Positions 16,621-25,472 are shown, numbered from the stretch's first letter. The stretch is 35,191 bases of DNA from RGIG1995 sp045652425 (GCA_045652425.1 JAZRUG010000040.1:1-35191); one strand, 5' to 3'. Made by a program: numbers and translations. The notes: generated from the sequence alone by a model not told the origin.

Positions 16621-16828
16621 AAATCAAATCATCTTTATCAATAGTAGGGAGTTTAGGGACAGGTTTTGGCGCTCTTTTAAGTGGGTCATAGACAAACTTA
16701 CGGCAAACGAAGTCCTCACTGACAACACCTTTATATTTACAGAGCAAATTGGTATCACTTTTAAGTACCGTAGCATTTTCGCAGAAAAGGCAAAATTTCA
16801 CAAAGTCTGATTCTTTACGTTTAGCCAT
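16619..16828 (-). CDS. Small conserved Cys-rich protein
   Basis: 69 residues. The cysteines are arranged FCLFCENA...LLCKYKGVVSEDFVCRKFVYDPLKRAP. Four cysteines in two CxxC- and CxnC-like groups suggest a small zinc-binding fold, and the ending YDPLKR-x-P is one I associate with a widespread unannotated Clostridia protein. No function is known. It has its own consensus promoter lying inside the 3' end of ylbJ and an AGAGG ribosome site 8 nt before the ATG, so it is expressed separately from the sporulation gene upstream of it. Confidence 0.7.
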   Translation of the reverse strand: MAKRKESDFVKFCLFCENATVLKSDTNLLCKYKGVVSEDFVCRKFVYDPLKRAPKPVPKLPTIDKDDLI

Positions 16829-16860
16829 AACAAAAACCTCTTTTTTTCGTCATTAACTTA

Positions 16861-16889
16861 ATTATAAACAAAACTTGCGCATTTTTCAA
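16861..16889 (-). promoter_or_regulatory. Sigma-A promoter for the small Cys-rich gene
   Basis: On the minus strand TTGAAA (complement of 16884-16889), a 17-nt spacer, and TATAAT (complement of 16861-16866). The -35 overlaps the ylbJ stop codon. Confidence 0.7.
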
Positions 16890-17833
16890 TACAATTTGAA
16901 GATTTTACAAATAATAATGCAAATAGTAGCGCAAAGTAGTCCTTGCAAAGCTTTTGAAACTACAAATTTCTTGCAGCTGAGCCCAACTTTTGACGTAATA
17001 CTGATACTTTGCAGAATAACAGACAGCCCCGACCAGCCCAAAAGAAAAGCTGCGCAGAAAACCGATGCGAAGTTTGTATTATAGTTTTCAAGAAGTGATA
17101 TACCTTTTGTAATTTCAAAAAGACCGATAAAGAAAAGGGAAATATATTCATTAGCACCAATAGCAGTAAGTATATTTTCGACCGAGCCTGAAACACACGA
17201 AAAGAAACATATAAAGGCACAGATATTTAGCATAGGTATTACGCTGTTTGTGATTGCTTTAGGTATATCCGACAGAGAAAAGCGATATGGAGTATCAGAA
17301 TAACCCATTTCTTGATAACCGTCTTTTTTTCGTAAAAACAGTCCTATAATTATTGCCGAAATAATTTGGCTGAAATAGATAACAAGAGCAATTTTTTTGC
17401 TGCAAAGAGCAGTGCCGACGATGCCGATGATAAACGCAGGGCCTGTATTTGAGCAAAAGCAAATAAGCCTTTCTGCCTCTTGCTTTGATATGATATTTTT
17501 TTCATACAGAGAAACCGCAGTTTTTGTACCCAAAGGGAAGCCAAAAAGACACCCTGACAAGAAGGCTGCAAAACTTTGTTTTTTTATTTTAAAGGCTTTG
17601 CAAAATGGCGTACCAAAAATTTTACACAAATTATCAGCCAGTCCCCACGATATCATTAGCTCGTTTAGAACGAGGAATGGGAAGAGGGCAGGTATGGCTT
17701 TTGTAAGGCATACAGAAAGCCCCAGTATAACAGAGTTAGCCGCCAATACGGGAGATTTCAGCAAAAAGAAGAAAAGAAATATTAAGAAAAACGAGAAAAA
17801 GTTAAACAAGGATATACCTTTGGTGTTAGTCAT
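16886..17833 (-). CDS. ylbJ: Sporulation integral membrane protein YlbJ
   Basis: 315 residues with about eight hydrophobic segments. Family signatures are ALFPFLVLNELM near the N-terminus, SGCLFGFPLGTKTA in the centre and CSNTGPAFIIGIVGTAL, the nucleoside-recognition (gate) motif of YlbJ-like proteins. In Bacillus the protein is made under sigma-E in the mother cell and is needed for full spore resistance; transport of an unidentified small molecule has been proposed. GGAGGT precedes the ATG at 17833. It is divergent from yqfC, and the two share a 64-nt intergenic region, so both could be switched on in the mother cell. Confidence 0.85.
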   Translation of the reverse strand: MTNTKGISLFNFFSFFLIFLFFFLLKSPVLAANSVILGLSVCLTKAIPALFPFLVLNELMISWGLADNLCKIFGTPFCKAFKIKKQSFAAFLSGCLFGFPLGTKTAVSLYEKNIISKQEAERLICFCSNTGPAFIIGIVGTALCSKKIALVIYFSQIISAIIIGLFLRKKDGYQEMGYSDTPYRFSLSDIPKAITNSVIPMLNICAFICFFSCVSGSVENILTAIGANEYISLFFIGLFEITKGISLLENYNTNFASVFCAAFLLGWSGLSVILQSISITSKVGLSCKKFVVSKALQGLLCATICIIICKIFKLY

Positions 17834-17858
17834 TTAAAGTTATACCTCCGCATAAGAT
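17829..17858 (+). promoter_or_regulatory. Possible sigma-E promoter for yqfC-yqfD
   Basis: GTCATTTA (17829-17836) and CATAAGAT (17851-17858) are separated by 14 nt. The sigma-E consensus of spore formers is close to GTCATATT with a 13-15 nt spacer and CATACAAT. It lies 39 nt before the yqfC start codon and partly overlaps the start of ylbJ. The match is partial. Confidence 0.45.
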
Positions 17859-17897
17859 GTCTTGATTAATATTATTAGAGAAAATGGGGGAATATAC

Positions 17898-18194
17898 TTG
17901 AAAAGGGGTATTTACCGAATGATATCGGGACTGTCGGAATTGACCGAGTTACCGTTATATGAAATGTGTCGAGAGTTTTCTGCTACACTTTCAGGCAGAC
18001 GAGAGATAACCGTAGACGGCGTTTTGAGCATCAAAAAATACGAGAGTGAACATATAGTACTTGAAGTTTGTGGCGATAACGTGCATATAAAGGGCATTAA
18101 TTTAACGTTAAAAAACTATTATCACGCGACGCTGTGTATTTCCGGAAATATAGACCAAGTTGTGTTTGGAGGGTATGATGAAAAGACTTCTTGA
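17898..18194 (+). CDS. yqfC: Sporulation protein YqfC
   Basis: 98 residues from the preferred start. The pattern ELPLYEMCREFSATLSGRREITVDGVLSIKKYESEHIVLEV...LCISGNIDQVVFGG matches YqfC, a small mother-cell sporulation protein of beta-strand-rich type whose gene always precedes yqfD. TTG 17898 is chosen because it lies 7 nt after GGGGG and gives the basic N-terminus (MKRGIYRM) usual in the family. The ATG at 17919 is an alternative. The 3' end overlaps yqfD by 17 nt, so the two are translationally coupled. Confidence 0.82.
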   Translation: MKRGIYRMISGLSELTELPLYEMCREFSATLSGRREITVDGVLSIKKYESEHIVLEVCGDNVHIKGINLTLKNYYHATLCISGNIDQVVFGGYDEKTS

Positions 18195-19362
18195 TTTTGT
18201 ATTTGGCGGTGTGAAAATTGAGTGCGGAGCAGACGATACAGAGCGGTGTATAAATGCGTTTAATCGCAACGGAGTTTTGGCAAAAAGAATGAAAAAAGAA
18301 AATGAAAAATTTTCTTTTTTCGTAAGGCTTTCAAAACACAAGAAAGTGAGAAGTTTGCTTGACAAATCGGGTATAAAAGTTTATAGTATAAGAGGGGAAG
18401 GTTTGCCATTTTTCCTAATGCGCTATAAAAAAAGATACGGTGTGATTGTGGGCGCATTAATTTTTTGTACTATGTTATGGATGTCAAAAAATTACGTATG
18501 GAAAATAACCTTTTCGGGTAATGAAGATATACCCGATACTACCGTTGAAGAACAGTTGATGGATATAGGCTTTGGGGTTGGAACGTATATACCTAAAGTT
18601 GACTATTATGCGCTTTGCAACAGTTTTTTGCAGAGGTCGGATGACTTTTCATTTATATCGGTAAATATGGAAGGAACGACGGCAAAAGTTGAACTTCGCG
18701 AACGTAAGAAACGGAATGAGGAAGAAGGTTATTTAGCTTCAAACCTTGTTGCAAAATACAGCGGACAGATTGAAAGTATGACCGTGTATACGGGCAAGAG
18801 CGTTGTTGAGAAGAAGTCAGTCGTAAAAGAGGGCGACTTGCTTGTAAGCGGCATTTTTGAAAAGGCTTACGGGTTTGATATAGTTCGGTCAACGGGCTGT
18901 GTTTACGCATACGTAACACGTGATTTTGAGGTGTACGTACCTTTTGAAAAAAAAGTTAAAACTTATACGAACAACCGACAGACGAAGAGTGTTATTAGTT
19001 TCTTTGGAAAAGATATAAGGCTATATTCAAACATAGAGAACAGTTTTGAAAAGTACGATGAAGTAGTTGACAGAGAAAGATTAGTATTGTTTGATAAGGT
19101 TAGACTGCCGTTTGTGTTGACAAAGACGAGTCGGCTTGAATATACGGAAGAAACAATAACATTAGACGAAGGCAGCGCAAGAAAAGAGGCTGAATTACAG
19201 TTAAGCAAGATACTTACGGAGGAATTAAAGAATTCCGATGTGCTTGAAAGAAGTGTTGAGGAGACCGTAACAGACGAGGGATACAAGCTTACTTGCAAGG
19301 TGTATTGTATAACGGATATAGCCCTCGAAAAAGAGATAAAGACAGACAAAAATAACCCATAA
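18178..19362 (+). CDS. yqfD: Sporulation protein YqfD
   Basis: 394 residues. It starts MKRLLDFVFGG after GGAGGG at 18168-18173. One membrane segment near residues 83-100 (YGVIVGALIFCTMLWMSKNYVW) is followed by ITFSGNEDIPDTTVEEQLMDIGFGVGTYIPKVD, typical of YqfD, and by a long extracytoplasmic beta-rich domain containing KKSVVKEGDLLVSGIFE. In Bacillus the gene is sigma-E controlled and its loss impairs engulfment or spore formation. It overlaps yqfC and lies 33 nt before phoH. An earlier ATG at 18175 is too close to the ribosome site. Confidence 0.88.
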   Translation: MKRLLDFVFGGVKIECGADDTERCINAFNRNGVLAKRMKKENEKFSFFVRLSKHKKVRSLLDKSGIKVYSIRGEGLPFFLMRYKKRYGVIVGALIFCTMLWMSKNYVWKITFSGNEDIPDTTVEEQLMDIGFGVGTYIPKVDYYALCNSFLQRSDDFSFISVNMEGTTAKVELRERKKRNEEEGYLASNLVAKYSGQIESMTVYTGKSVVEKKSVVKEGDLLVSGIFEKAYGFDIVRSTGCVYAYVTRDFEVYVPFEKKVKTYTNNRQTKSVISFFGKDIRLYSNIENSFEKYDEVVDRERLVLFDKVRLPFVLTKTSRLEYTEETITLDEGSARKEAELQLSKILTEELKNSDVLERSVEETVTDEGYKLTCKVYCITDIALEKEIKTDKNNP

Positions 19363-19395
19363 TATATAATCCGTAAAACGAAAGGAAAAGAATAG

Positions 19396-20415
19396 ATGTC
19401 AGAAAAAGTATTGCTGACCGATACGTTTGAACAAACTTCGATAATATTCGGGAATTTTGATTCAAACGTACAGATGATTGAAAATGCATTTAACGTCAGG
19501 ATAACGAACAGAGATACCGAGAGAACGGCGGGAAATGCGATAGTTGTATCGGGAGAGCAGGAAAACGTAGAAAAGGCGCACGAGGCTTTAGCTTATTTGA
19601 AGAAGCTGTCGGTGCTTGATGATAATGTAAGTGAGCAAAACGTTGATTATGTTATCAGTATGATAAAGGATGGCAGAGCAGACGAGCTTGAAGATTACGG
19701 CGATGACTGTATCTGTATTACCTCGAGAGGTAAGCCTATAAAGGCGAAGACGGTAGGGCAGAAGCACTATGTTGATGCGATAAAAAATAATATGGTTGTT
19801 ATGGGTATAGGCCCTGCTGGAACGGGTAAGACGTTCTTGGCTGTTGCTATGGCGGTAACTGCTTTGCGTAACAAGGAAGTCAGCCGAATAATATTGACAC
19901 GACCTGCAGTAGAAGCGGGCGAAAAGTTAGGATATCTGCCGGGCGACTTGCAGAACAAGATTGATCCGTATTTAAGACCATTATATGACGCTATGTATGA
20001 GATGATGGGCGGAGAAAACTATTTGCGTAATCTTGAAAAAGGCGTAATTGAAATAGCGCCTTTGGCGTATATGCGAGGAAGAACCCTTGACGATTCTTTT
20101 ATAATACTTGACGAAGCGCAGAACACCACCCCCGAACAGATGAAGATGTTTTTGACAAGACTGGGCTTTAATACGAAGGCGGTTGTAACGGGCGATATAA
20201 CACAGACCGACCTTCCTTTTGGTAAAAAAAGCGGACTTGTTGAGGCTATGAAGATATTGAAAGACGTTGAGGGGATATATATCCACAACTTCTCATCAAG
20301 AGATGTTGTAAGACATAAGCTCGTACAACGCATAATCAACGCTTACGATAAGTACGAAAAAGAGAATATGGAAAAAGCGAAGAGTCAGAAGATTATAAAA
20401 AGGACGGTTAACTGA
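19396..20415 (+). CDS. phoH: PhoH-family ATPase
   Basis: 339 residues. An N-terminal KH-like part (residues 1-90, FGNFDSNVQMIENAFNVRI...) precedes the ATPase: Walker A GPAGTGKT at about 139-146, LTRPAVEAGEKLGYLPGDL, and Walker B with DEAQN at about 239-243, then TGDITQTDLP. The family is a cytoplasmic nucleoside triphosphatase/helicase-like protein tied to RNA metabolism, consistent with its constant neighbour ybeY. Only 2 nt separate the two here; the membrane phosphodiesterase gene (pgpH/yqfF) often found between them in Bacillus is missing. AAAGGAAAAG precedes the start. Confidence 0.94.
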   Translation: MSEKVLLTDTFEQTSIIFGNFDSNVQMIENAFNVRITNRDTERTAGNAIVVSGEQENVEKAHEALAYLKKLSVLDDNVSEQNVDYVISMIKDGRADELEDYGDDCICITSRGKPIKAKTVGQKHYVDAIKNNMVVMGIGPAGTGKTFLAVAMAVTALRNKEVSRIILTRPAVEAGEKLGYLPGDLQNKIDPYLRPLYDAMYEMMGGENYLRNLEKGVIEIAPLAYMRGRTLDDSFIILDEAQNTTPEQMKMFLTRLGFNTKAVVTGDITQTDLPFGKKSGLVEAMKILKDVEGIYIHNFSSRDVVRHKLVQRIINAYDKYEKENMEKAKSQKIIKRTVN

Positions 20416-20417
20416 TT

Positions 20418-20858
20418 ATGAAAGTAACTTATTATATAGATAACGAGCAAGAAAAACTTGAATTTATCCCCGAATATGAAGAGCTTGTAAAGAAAGCGGT
20501 AGAGGGAACTTTGGAATATGAAGGTTTTGACAATGACTGCGAGATTTCAGTAACCTTTACCGACAACGAGAATATAAGAGAATTAAACAGGGAGTATAGA
20601 GAGATTGACCGCGAAACCGACGTATTATCTTTTCCTATGGACGAGGACGATATGCTTGGTGATATAGTAATATCGCTCGAAAAAGCAAAGGAACAGGCAG
20701 AAGAGTACGGACATTCAATAGAGAGAGAAATATCGTTTTTGTGCGTACACTCCTGTTTGCATCTTCTCGGCTATGACCACGAGACAAGCGAAGAAGACGA
20801 AAGAGAAATGTTTGCAAAACAAGAAGAAGTATTGAAAAAAATAGGACAGATTAGATAA
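20418..20858 (+). CDS. ybeY: Endoribonuclease YbeY
   Basis: 146 residues. The zinc motif is HSCLHLLGYDH with His111, His115 and His121, and the N-terminal half has NIRELNREYREIDRETDVLSFPM, the classic YbeY pattern. The enzyme takes part in 16S rRNA 3'-end maturation and ribosome quality control. It begins 2 nt after phoH and is followed by 217 nt containing a structured element before era; dgkA and cdd, which occupy this position in Bacillus, are not present. Confidence 0.95.
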   Translation: MKVTYYIDNEQEKLEFIPEYEELVKKAVEGTLEYEGFDNDCEISVTFTDNENIRELNREYREIDRETDVLSFPMDEDDMLGDIVISLEKAKEQAEEYGHSIEREISFLCVHSCLHLLGYDHETSEEDEREMFAKQEEVLKKIGQIR

Positions 20859-20937
20859 ATTTTTTGAGGCGGAGTTTTTTAACTAAATCAGACTGTTATT
20901 CACTCATATAAGGAAGAGCCAAGGATGTGGGGAGAGT

Positions 20938-21038
20938 TTGAGAGGGGCAATTACACATATTAAACTTTGTACAAAGATTGCCTATTTCTCCTGCCGACGT
21001 TGTCGGCTCGGCGTTTGAGATGGTTTTGCCCCTCTCAA
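20938..21038. other. Three-way-junction-like structured element upstream of era
   Basis: A perfect 13-bp closing stem (20938-20950 with 21026-21038, TTGAGAGGGGCAA and complement) encloses two hairpins: the palindrome CTTTGTACAAAG (20964-20975) and GCCGAC-GTT-GTCGGC (20993-21007). In addition GGCAAT (20946-20951) can pair with ATTGCC (20977-20982), which competes with the closing stem. The element ends 37 nt before the era start. It has no T run. It may be a cis-regulatory leader, a processed RNA or a short non-autonomous mobile element with 13-bp terminal inverted repeats. I recognise no known riboswitch. Confidence 0.5.
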
Positions 21039-21075
21039 TAAGAAAGAATAAGAAGAAATATAAAAAGAGGTAAAA

Positions 21076-21960
21076 ATGAAAAGAACAGCTTTTATTGCGA
21101 TAGTAGGAAGACCAAACGTAGGAAAATCAACTTTACTTAACGCTCTTATGGGCGAGAAGATTGCGATAGTATCAAAGAAACCGCAGACGACAAGAAATAG
21201 AATAACAGGTATTCTCACAAAGGGAGACGACCAATATGTATTCCTTGATACGCCCGGTATGCATAAGCCAAAGACGAAGCTTGGCGATATTATGGTAAAG
21301 AACGTACGAAAGACCGTGGGCGAATCTGATGCGGTAATACTCGTAGTTGATGCAACTTTTGCCCCCGGACAGATAGAAGAGGGCTTTATTGAAAGAATAA
21401 AGAAGCAGGAATTACCCGCTATACTTGTAATAAATAAGACCGATAAGGCAGATGCAGAACAGATTGGTGAAACGATAAAGGCATATTCAGCTTTGCACGA
21501 TTTCAAGTCGATTATACCGATATCCGCAGTGAAAAACGACGGAACGGATATAGTTTTGAAAGAAGCAGAAGGCTTTATGGCAGAGGGCGATTGGTTTTTC
21601 CCCGAGTCTGCATTGACAGACCAACCCGAAAGACAGATTGCGGCTGAAATTATAAGAGAGAAGCTTTTAAGAACCCTTGACGAAGAGATTCCGCACGGAA
21701 CTGCAGTAATAGTTGAGTCTTTTGAAGAGGGACAGAAACTGCTCAAGATAAATGCTACTGTATACTGCGAAAAGGAAAGCCACAAGGGGATTATAATAGG
21801 CAAACGCGGTGAAACTTTGAAAAAAATAGGCAGTTATGCAAGAGAAGATATGGAAGCATTTTTTGATACGAAAGTATATTTGAATATATGGGTAAAGGTA
21901 AAGGAAAATTGGAGAGATTCACAGTCGGTGATATCCAATTTCGGTTTTAAGCTTGACTGA
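21076..21960 (+). CDS. era: GTPase Era
   Basis: 294 residues. G1 is GRPNVGKST (residues 11-19). G2/G3 lie around TTRNRITGI and DTPGMHKPKTKLG, and G4 is NKTD in LVINKTDKAD. The C-terminal KH domain has KGIIIGKRGETLKKIG and ends NWRDSQSVISNFGF. Era binds 16S rRNA near its 3' end and assists 30S assembly, working with YbeY encoded upstream. Its stop overlaps the recO start by one base (TGATG), giving translational coupling. Confidence 0.96.
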   Translation: MKRTAFIAIVGRPNVGKSTLLNALMGEKIAIVSKKPQTTRNRITGILTKGDDQYVFLDTPGMHKPKTKLGDIMVKNVRKTVGESDAVILVVDATFAPGQIEEGFIERIKKQELPAILVINKTDKADAEQIGETIKAYSALHDFKSIIPISAVKNDGTDIVLKEAEGFMAEGDWFFPESALTDQPERQIAAEIIREKLLRTLDEEIPHGTAVIVESFEEGQKLLKINATVYCEKESHKGIIIGKRGETLKKIGSYAREDMEAFFDTKVYLNIWVKVKENWRDSQSVISNFGFKLD

Positions 21961-22757
21961 TGGCAGAGAATGATTTAATTAAGGTAAAGGGAATAGTAAC
22001 AAGGGCGGTTCAGTATAAGGATAACGACAAGATAATAAGTGTACTGACGGCAGAATACGGACTTATATCCGTTTACTGTCACGGAGCCAGAAGCAACAAG
22101 AGCAAGTATCTTACGTCGACAAGACTGTTTTGTTATTCGGAATACGTATTGAGTCGGAAAAAAGACTTTTACTATATAAAAGAGGCGGATTACATAGAGG
22201 CGTTTTTTGATATAGTGAACAGTATGGACAAGCTCTTTTTAGGTCAGTATTTCCTTGAGGTTGTAAATGAAATATGCGTTGAGGGTGAAAGACAAGACGG
22301 CGTTTTGAGGCTGTTGTTAAATTCACTGTACGCGCTGTCGGCAGATTTGTTTCCGCCGACGAAGATAAAGAGCGCATTTGAATTGCGTGTTTGCGTAGAG
22401 ATGGGAGTTGGCCCCAACGTATCTTTGTGCCGTAACTGCGGAGCTGTGGGCGAGGAAGTATATTATTTTGATTTAGTTAACGGCGATATGCTTTGCAAGG
22501 ACTGCTTGATGTCTTATGAAGAAGCGCAAAAATATACTTATGAAACCGAGAGTATGGGAACTTATATTGCAGTTGTGCCATCGGTGGTAGTAGCTATGCA
22601 GTACGTTGCGAATACGAAGATAGAGAGGCTGTTTTCGTTTATGCTGAACGAAGAACCGTTCAAAGATTTCTCGAATATATGCGAGAAATATTTACTTCAT
22701 CAGGTAGGCAAATCATTTGTTACCCTTGATTTATACAACGAACAAATAAAAAATTAG
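21960..22757 (+). CDS. recO: DNA repair protein RecO
   Basis: 265 residues. The N-terminal OB fold is visible in VKGIVTRAVQYKDNDKIISVLTAEYGLISVYCHGARSNKSK, with a helical middle and the zinc finger CRNCGAVG...MLCKDCL. RecO loads RecA onto SSB-coated DNA with RecR in recombination repair. It shares one base with the era stop and lies 12 nt before mutS2, so all three are one transcript. Confidence 0.92.
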   Translation: MAENDLIKVKGIVTRAVQYKDNDKIISVLTAEYGLISVYCHGARSNKSKYLTSTRLFCYSEYVLSRKKDFYYIKEADYIEAFFDIVNSMDKLFLGQYFLEVVNEICVEGERQDGVLRLLLNSLYALSADLFPPTKIKSAFELRVCVEMGVGPNVSLCRNCGAVGEEVYYFDLVNGDMLCKDCLMSYEEAQKYTYETESMGTYIAVVPSVVVAMQYVANTKIERLFSFMLNEEPFKDFSNICEKYLLHQVGKSFVTLDLYNEQIKN

Positions 22758-22769
22758 AGAGAAAAAATA

Positions 22770-25154
22770 ATGGCATTTGAAAAAGCGATAAAAACATTAG
22801 AATACGATAAGATTCTTGAGATATTAGCGTCATTTGCGCATACAGAGGGCGCAAAGGTTATGGCAAAGGCGCTTGTTCCCTCGAATGATGTTTGGGAGAT
22901 AAAGTATTCACAGAGCCAGACGACAGATGCTTTGGAATATCTGAACAAGAACGGTATGCCGTCTTTTGGGAATGTATCAGATGTATCGCACTCGATAGAT
23001 AATGCGAAAAAGGGGGGCGTTTTGTCGCCCGCGACGTTGCTTGAAATAGCGAACGTGCTTCGCACGGCAAGAGGACTTCTTGAATATTCAAAGTGTGATA
23101 TAAAAGAAGATAACGGACTTAAAGAGATATTTGAAAGGCTTTATACCGACAAGAATTTAGAAAACAGAATATTCAGAGCACTCCCCTCGGAAGATACGGT
23201 TGCAGATGAAGCAAGTCCGGCTTTGGGGGATATAAGAAGAAAGATAAGAAACACGAATGCGAAGATAAGAGATACTTTGCAGAAGTATATAAACAGCCCC
23301 GTGTATTCGAAGTATTTGCAAGAGAATATTATAACGATTAGAAACGGCAGATACGTTATTCCCGTAAAGGTTGAATATAAGAACGAGGTAAAGGGACTTG
23401 TACACGATACGTCGTCTACAGGTTCGACATTGTTTATAGAGCCTATGCCGGTTGTTGATGCAAATAACGAACTTCGTGAATTGGAAAACAAAGAGAAGCT
23501 TGAGATTGAGCGTATTTTGTATATGTTATCGTCAGCTTGCGCCGACTTTGCTGAAGAGATAACACTCGATTACGAGAATATAACGTTGCTTGCATTTATA
23601 TTTGCAAAGGCAGAGATGTCGGTTTCGATGAAGGCGTGCAGCCCGACGATAACCGAGAGAAGAGAGTATAACCTCGTTAGTGCAAGACACCCGCTGCTCG
23701 ATAAGAAAAGCGTTGTACCGATATCGGTGTCGCTCGGCGGCGATTTTGATACACTTGTAATAACAGGCCCAAACACAGGCGGTAAGACGGTGTCGCTGAA
23801 GACGATAGGGCTACTTGCGCTTATGGCTCAGTCGGGACTTCATATACCTTGCTCGGAATCGTCATCAATATGCGTATTTTCCGATATTCACGCGGATATA
23901 GGCGACGAGCAGAGTATAGAACAGTCTTTGTCGACGTTTTCAGCGCATATGGTTAATATAATTAAGATAACCGAGAACGTGTCAGCCGAATCGTTGGTGC
24001 TTTTTGACGAGCTTGGCGCAGGAACAGACCCCGTTGAAGGCGCGGCACTTGCTATGGCGGTGCTTGAATTTGTTAGAAGCAAGGGGGCTTTGTGCGCGGC
24101 TACGACGCACTATGCAGAGCTTAAGGCTTACGCCCTTGAAACCGACGGGGTAACGAACGGTTCCTGCGAATTTGACGTTAATACGTTGAAGCCGACGTAT
24201 AGACTTATTATAGGTACCCCCGGTAAATCAAACGCATTTGAGATTTCTTCAAAGTTAGGACTTGACGGTGGTATAGTTGAACACGCAAGACAGCTTGTAT
24301 CAAAAGAGAACAAGAAGTTTGAAGAGGTTATAGGCAGACTTGACGAGAGCCGAATGGAGCTTGAGACGAGAACCGAAGAAGTCGAGAGAATGAAAGCCGA
24401 GTTTGAAAGCTACAAAAGGTCGGCTGAAAGCCGGATATTTGAAGCAGAGAAGAGGGCTGAAAAGGAACTTAAAAACGCAAGAGAACAGGCGGCGAGAATT
24501 CTTGGAAGCGCAAGAAATACAAGCGACTTTGTTCTTGAACAACTTGACAAGATGAAGAAGCAGAAGGACGCCGAGAATGCTGCGAAGAGCCTTGAAGAGC
24601 AGAGGAATATAATAAGGACAAGACTGAAATTTGCCGACGAGGAGATAGATCCTGTAATTGAGCGTAAGGTTAGCGAAGGGTATGCACTGCCGAGAGCTTT
24701 GAAGATAGGCGACGAAGTATTGCTTGTTAATATAAACAAGCTTGGAACTGTAACGAAACTCCCCAATGCCAACGGCGTTGTTGAGGTTCAAACAGGTAAC
24801 TTAAAGACGAAGACGAATATATCCAACCTCGTTTTGAATGAAAGTGTAAAGAAGATAGAGGCGAAGAAAGAAAGGGCAAGAGTGAGTGCGGTAGCATCAT
24901 TTAAGCGTGATTTCAAGCCGACTATTGACGTAAGAGGACAGATAGGCGACGATGCGTGGTTTATGATTGATAAGTATTTTGACGACGCGAAGATATCGTC
25001 TGTTAAGTCTGTAACGATACTTCACGGCAAGGGAACGGGAGCGTTGCGCGCAGCTATATGGAAGTATTTGAAGAAGGATGGCCGTGTTGAGTCATTCAGA
25101 GCAGGAAAATACGGCGAAGGCGATTACGGCGTAACAGTAGTTGAGTTAAAATAA
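22770..25154 (+). CDS. mutS2: Endonuclease MutS2
   Basis: 794 residues, standard length. The helical core is followed by Walker A GPNTGGKT (residues 333-340) and the ABC-type signature region FSAHMVNI...VLFDELGAGTDPVEGAALA. A charged coiled coil spans roughly 510-620, and a C-terminal Smr domain (about 720-794) has DVRGQIGDDAW and HGKGTGALR. MutS2 lacks the mismatch-recognition domain; it acts on branched DNA and, in Bacillus, on collided ribosomes through the Smr nuclease. It follows recO by 12 nt. An imperfect hairpin (about 25159-25183) without a T run follows. Confidence 0.96.
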   Translation: MAFEKAIKTLEYDKILEILASFAHTEGAKVMAKALVPSNDVWEIKYSQSQTTDALEYLNKNGMPSFGNVSDVSHSIDNAKKGGVLSPATLLEIANVLRTARGLLEYSKCDIKEDNGLKEIFERLYTDKNLENRIFRALPSEDTVADEASPALGDIRRKIRNTNAKIRDTLQKYINSPVYSKYLQENIITIRNGRYVIPVKVEYKNEVKGLVHDTSSTGSTLFIEPMPVVDANNELRELENKEKLEIERILYMLSSACADFAEEITLDYENITLLAFIFAKAEMSVSMKACSPTITERREYNLVSARHPLLDKKSVVPISVSLGGDFDTLVITGPNTGGKTVSLKTIGLLALMAQSGLHIPCSESSSICVFSDIHADIGDEQSIEQSLSTFSAHMVNIIKITENVSAESLVLFDELGAGTDPVEGAALAMAVLEFVRSKGALCAATTHYAELKAYALETDGVTNGSCEFDVNTLKPTYRLIIGTPGKSNAFEISSKLGLDGGIVEHARQLVSKENKKFEEVIGRLDESRMELETRTEEVERMKAEFESYKRSAESRIFEAEKRAEKELKNAREQAARILGSARNTSDFVLEQLDKMKKQKDAENAAKSLEEQRNIIRTRLKFADEEIDPVIERKVSEGYALPRALKIGDEVLLVNINKLGTVTKLPNANGVVEVQTGNLKTKTNISNLVLNESVKKIEAKKERARVSAVASFKRDFKPTIDVRGQIGDDAWFMIDKYFDDAKISSVKSVTILHGKGTGALRAAIWKYLKKDGRVESFRAGKYGEGDYGVTVVELK

Positions 25155-25210
25155 AAAAGCGAGGTATACTTTGTGTACCACGCTTATAAAAGAAAGTGAA
25201 GAGAAAAACA

Positions 25211-25411
25211 ATGGACGAATTACTTGGCAGAATAAACGAACTTGCGAAGAAAGCAAAGGAGAAAGGCTTGACTGTTGAAGAACAGGCAGAGCGCGACCAA
25301 CTCCGCGCCGAATATATAAAGCAGTTTCGAGCATCGTTGCGCGGCATACTTGACAATACTTATGTACAGTATCCCGACGGCAGAAAAGAAAAAGTAAAGA
25401 AGAAACAATAG
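25211..25411 (+). CDS. ynzC: DUF896 (YnzC-like) protein
   Basis: 66 residues from the ATG; an in-frame GTG at 25196 would add five residues but looks less likely. MDELLGRINELAKKAKEKGLT, then EQAERDQLRAEYIKQFRASLR, then VQYPDGRK is the DUF896 pattern: two packed helices and a short tail. In Bacillus one member is in the SOS-regulated yneA operon; the function is unknown. It is the last gene of the era-recO-mutS2 run and is followed by a strong terminator. Confidence 0.88.
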   Translation: MDELLGRINELAKKAKEKGLTVEEQAERDQLRAEYIKQFRASLRGILDNTYVQYPDGRKEKVKKKQ

Positions 25412-25420
25412 ACAATGCAA

Positions 25421-25455
25421 AAACCACCGCTATAATTTTATAACGGTGGTTTTTC
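25421..25455 (+). terminator. Rho-independent terminator after the DUF896 gene
   Basis: ACCACCG plus TATA (from 25423) pairs with TATA plus CGGTGGT (to 25450) with one mismatch, flanked by an A tract before and a T tract after. Confidence 0.85.
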
Positions 25456-25472
25456 ATTTATAAACATTCCAC

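Noticed and set aside
20982..21803. 273-residue minus-strand frame opposite era
   Set aside because: Low-complexity Ser/Phe/Ile-rich shadow of era with no start signal; era is unambiguous on the other strand.
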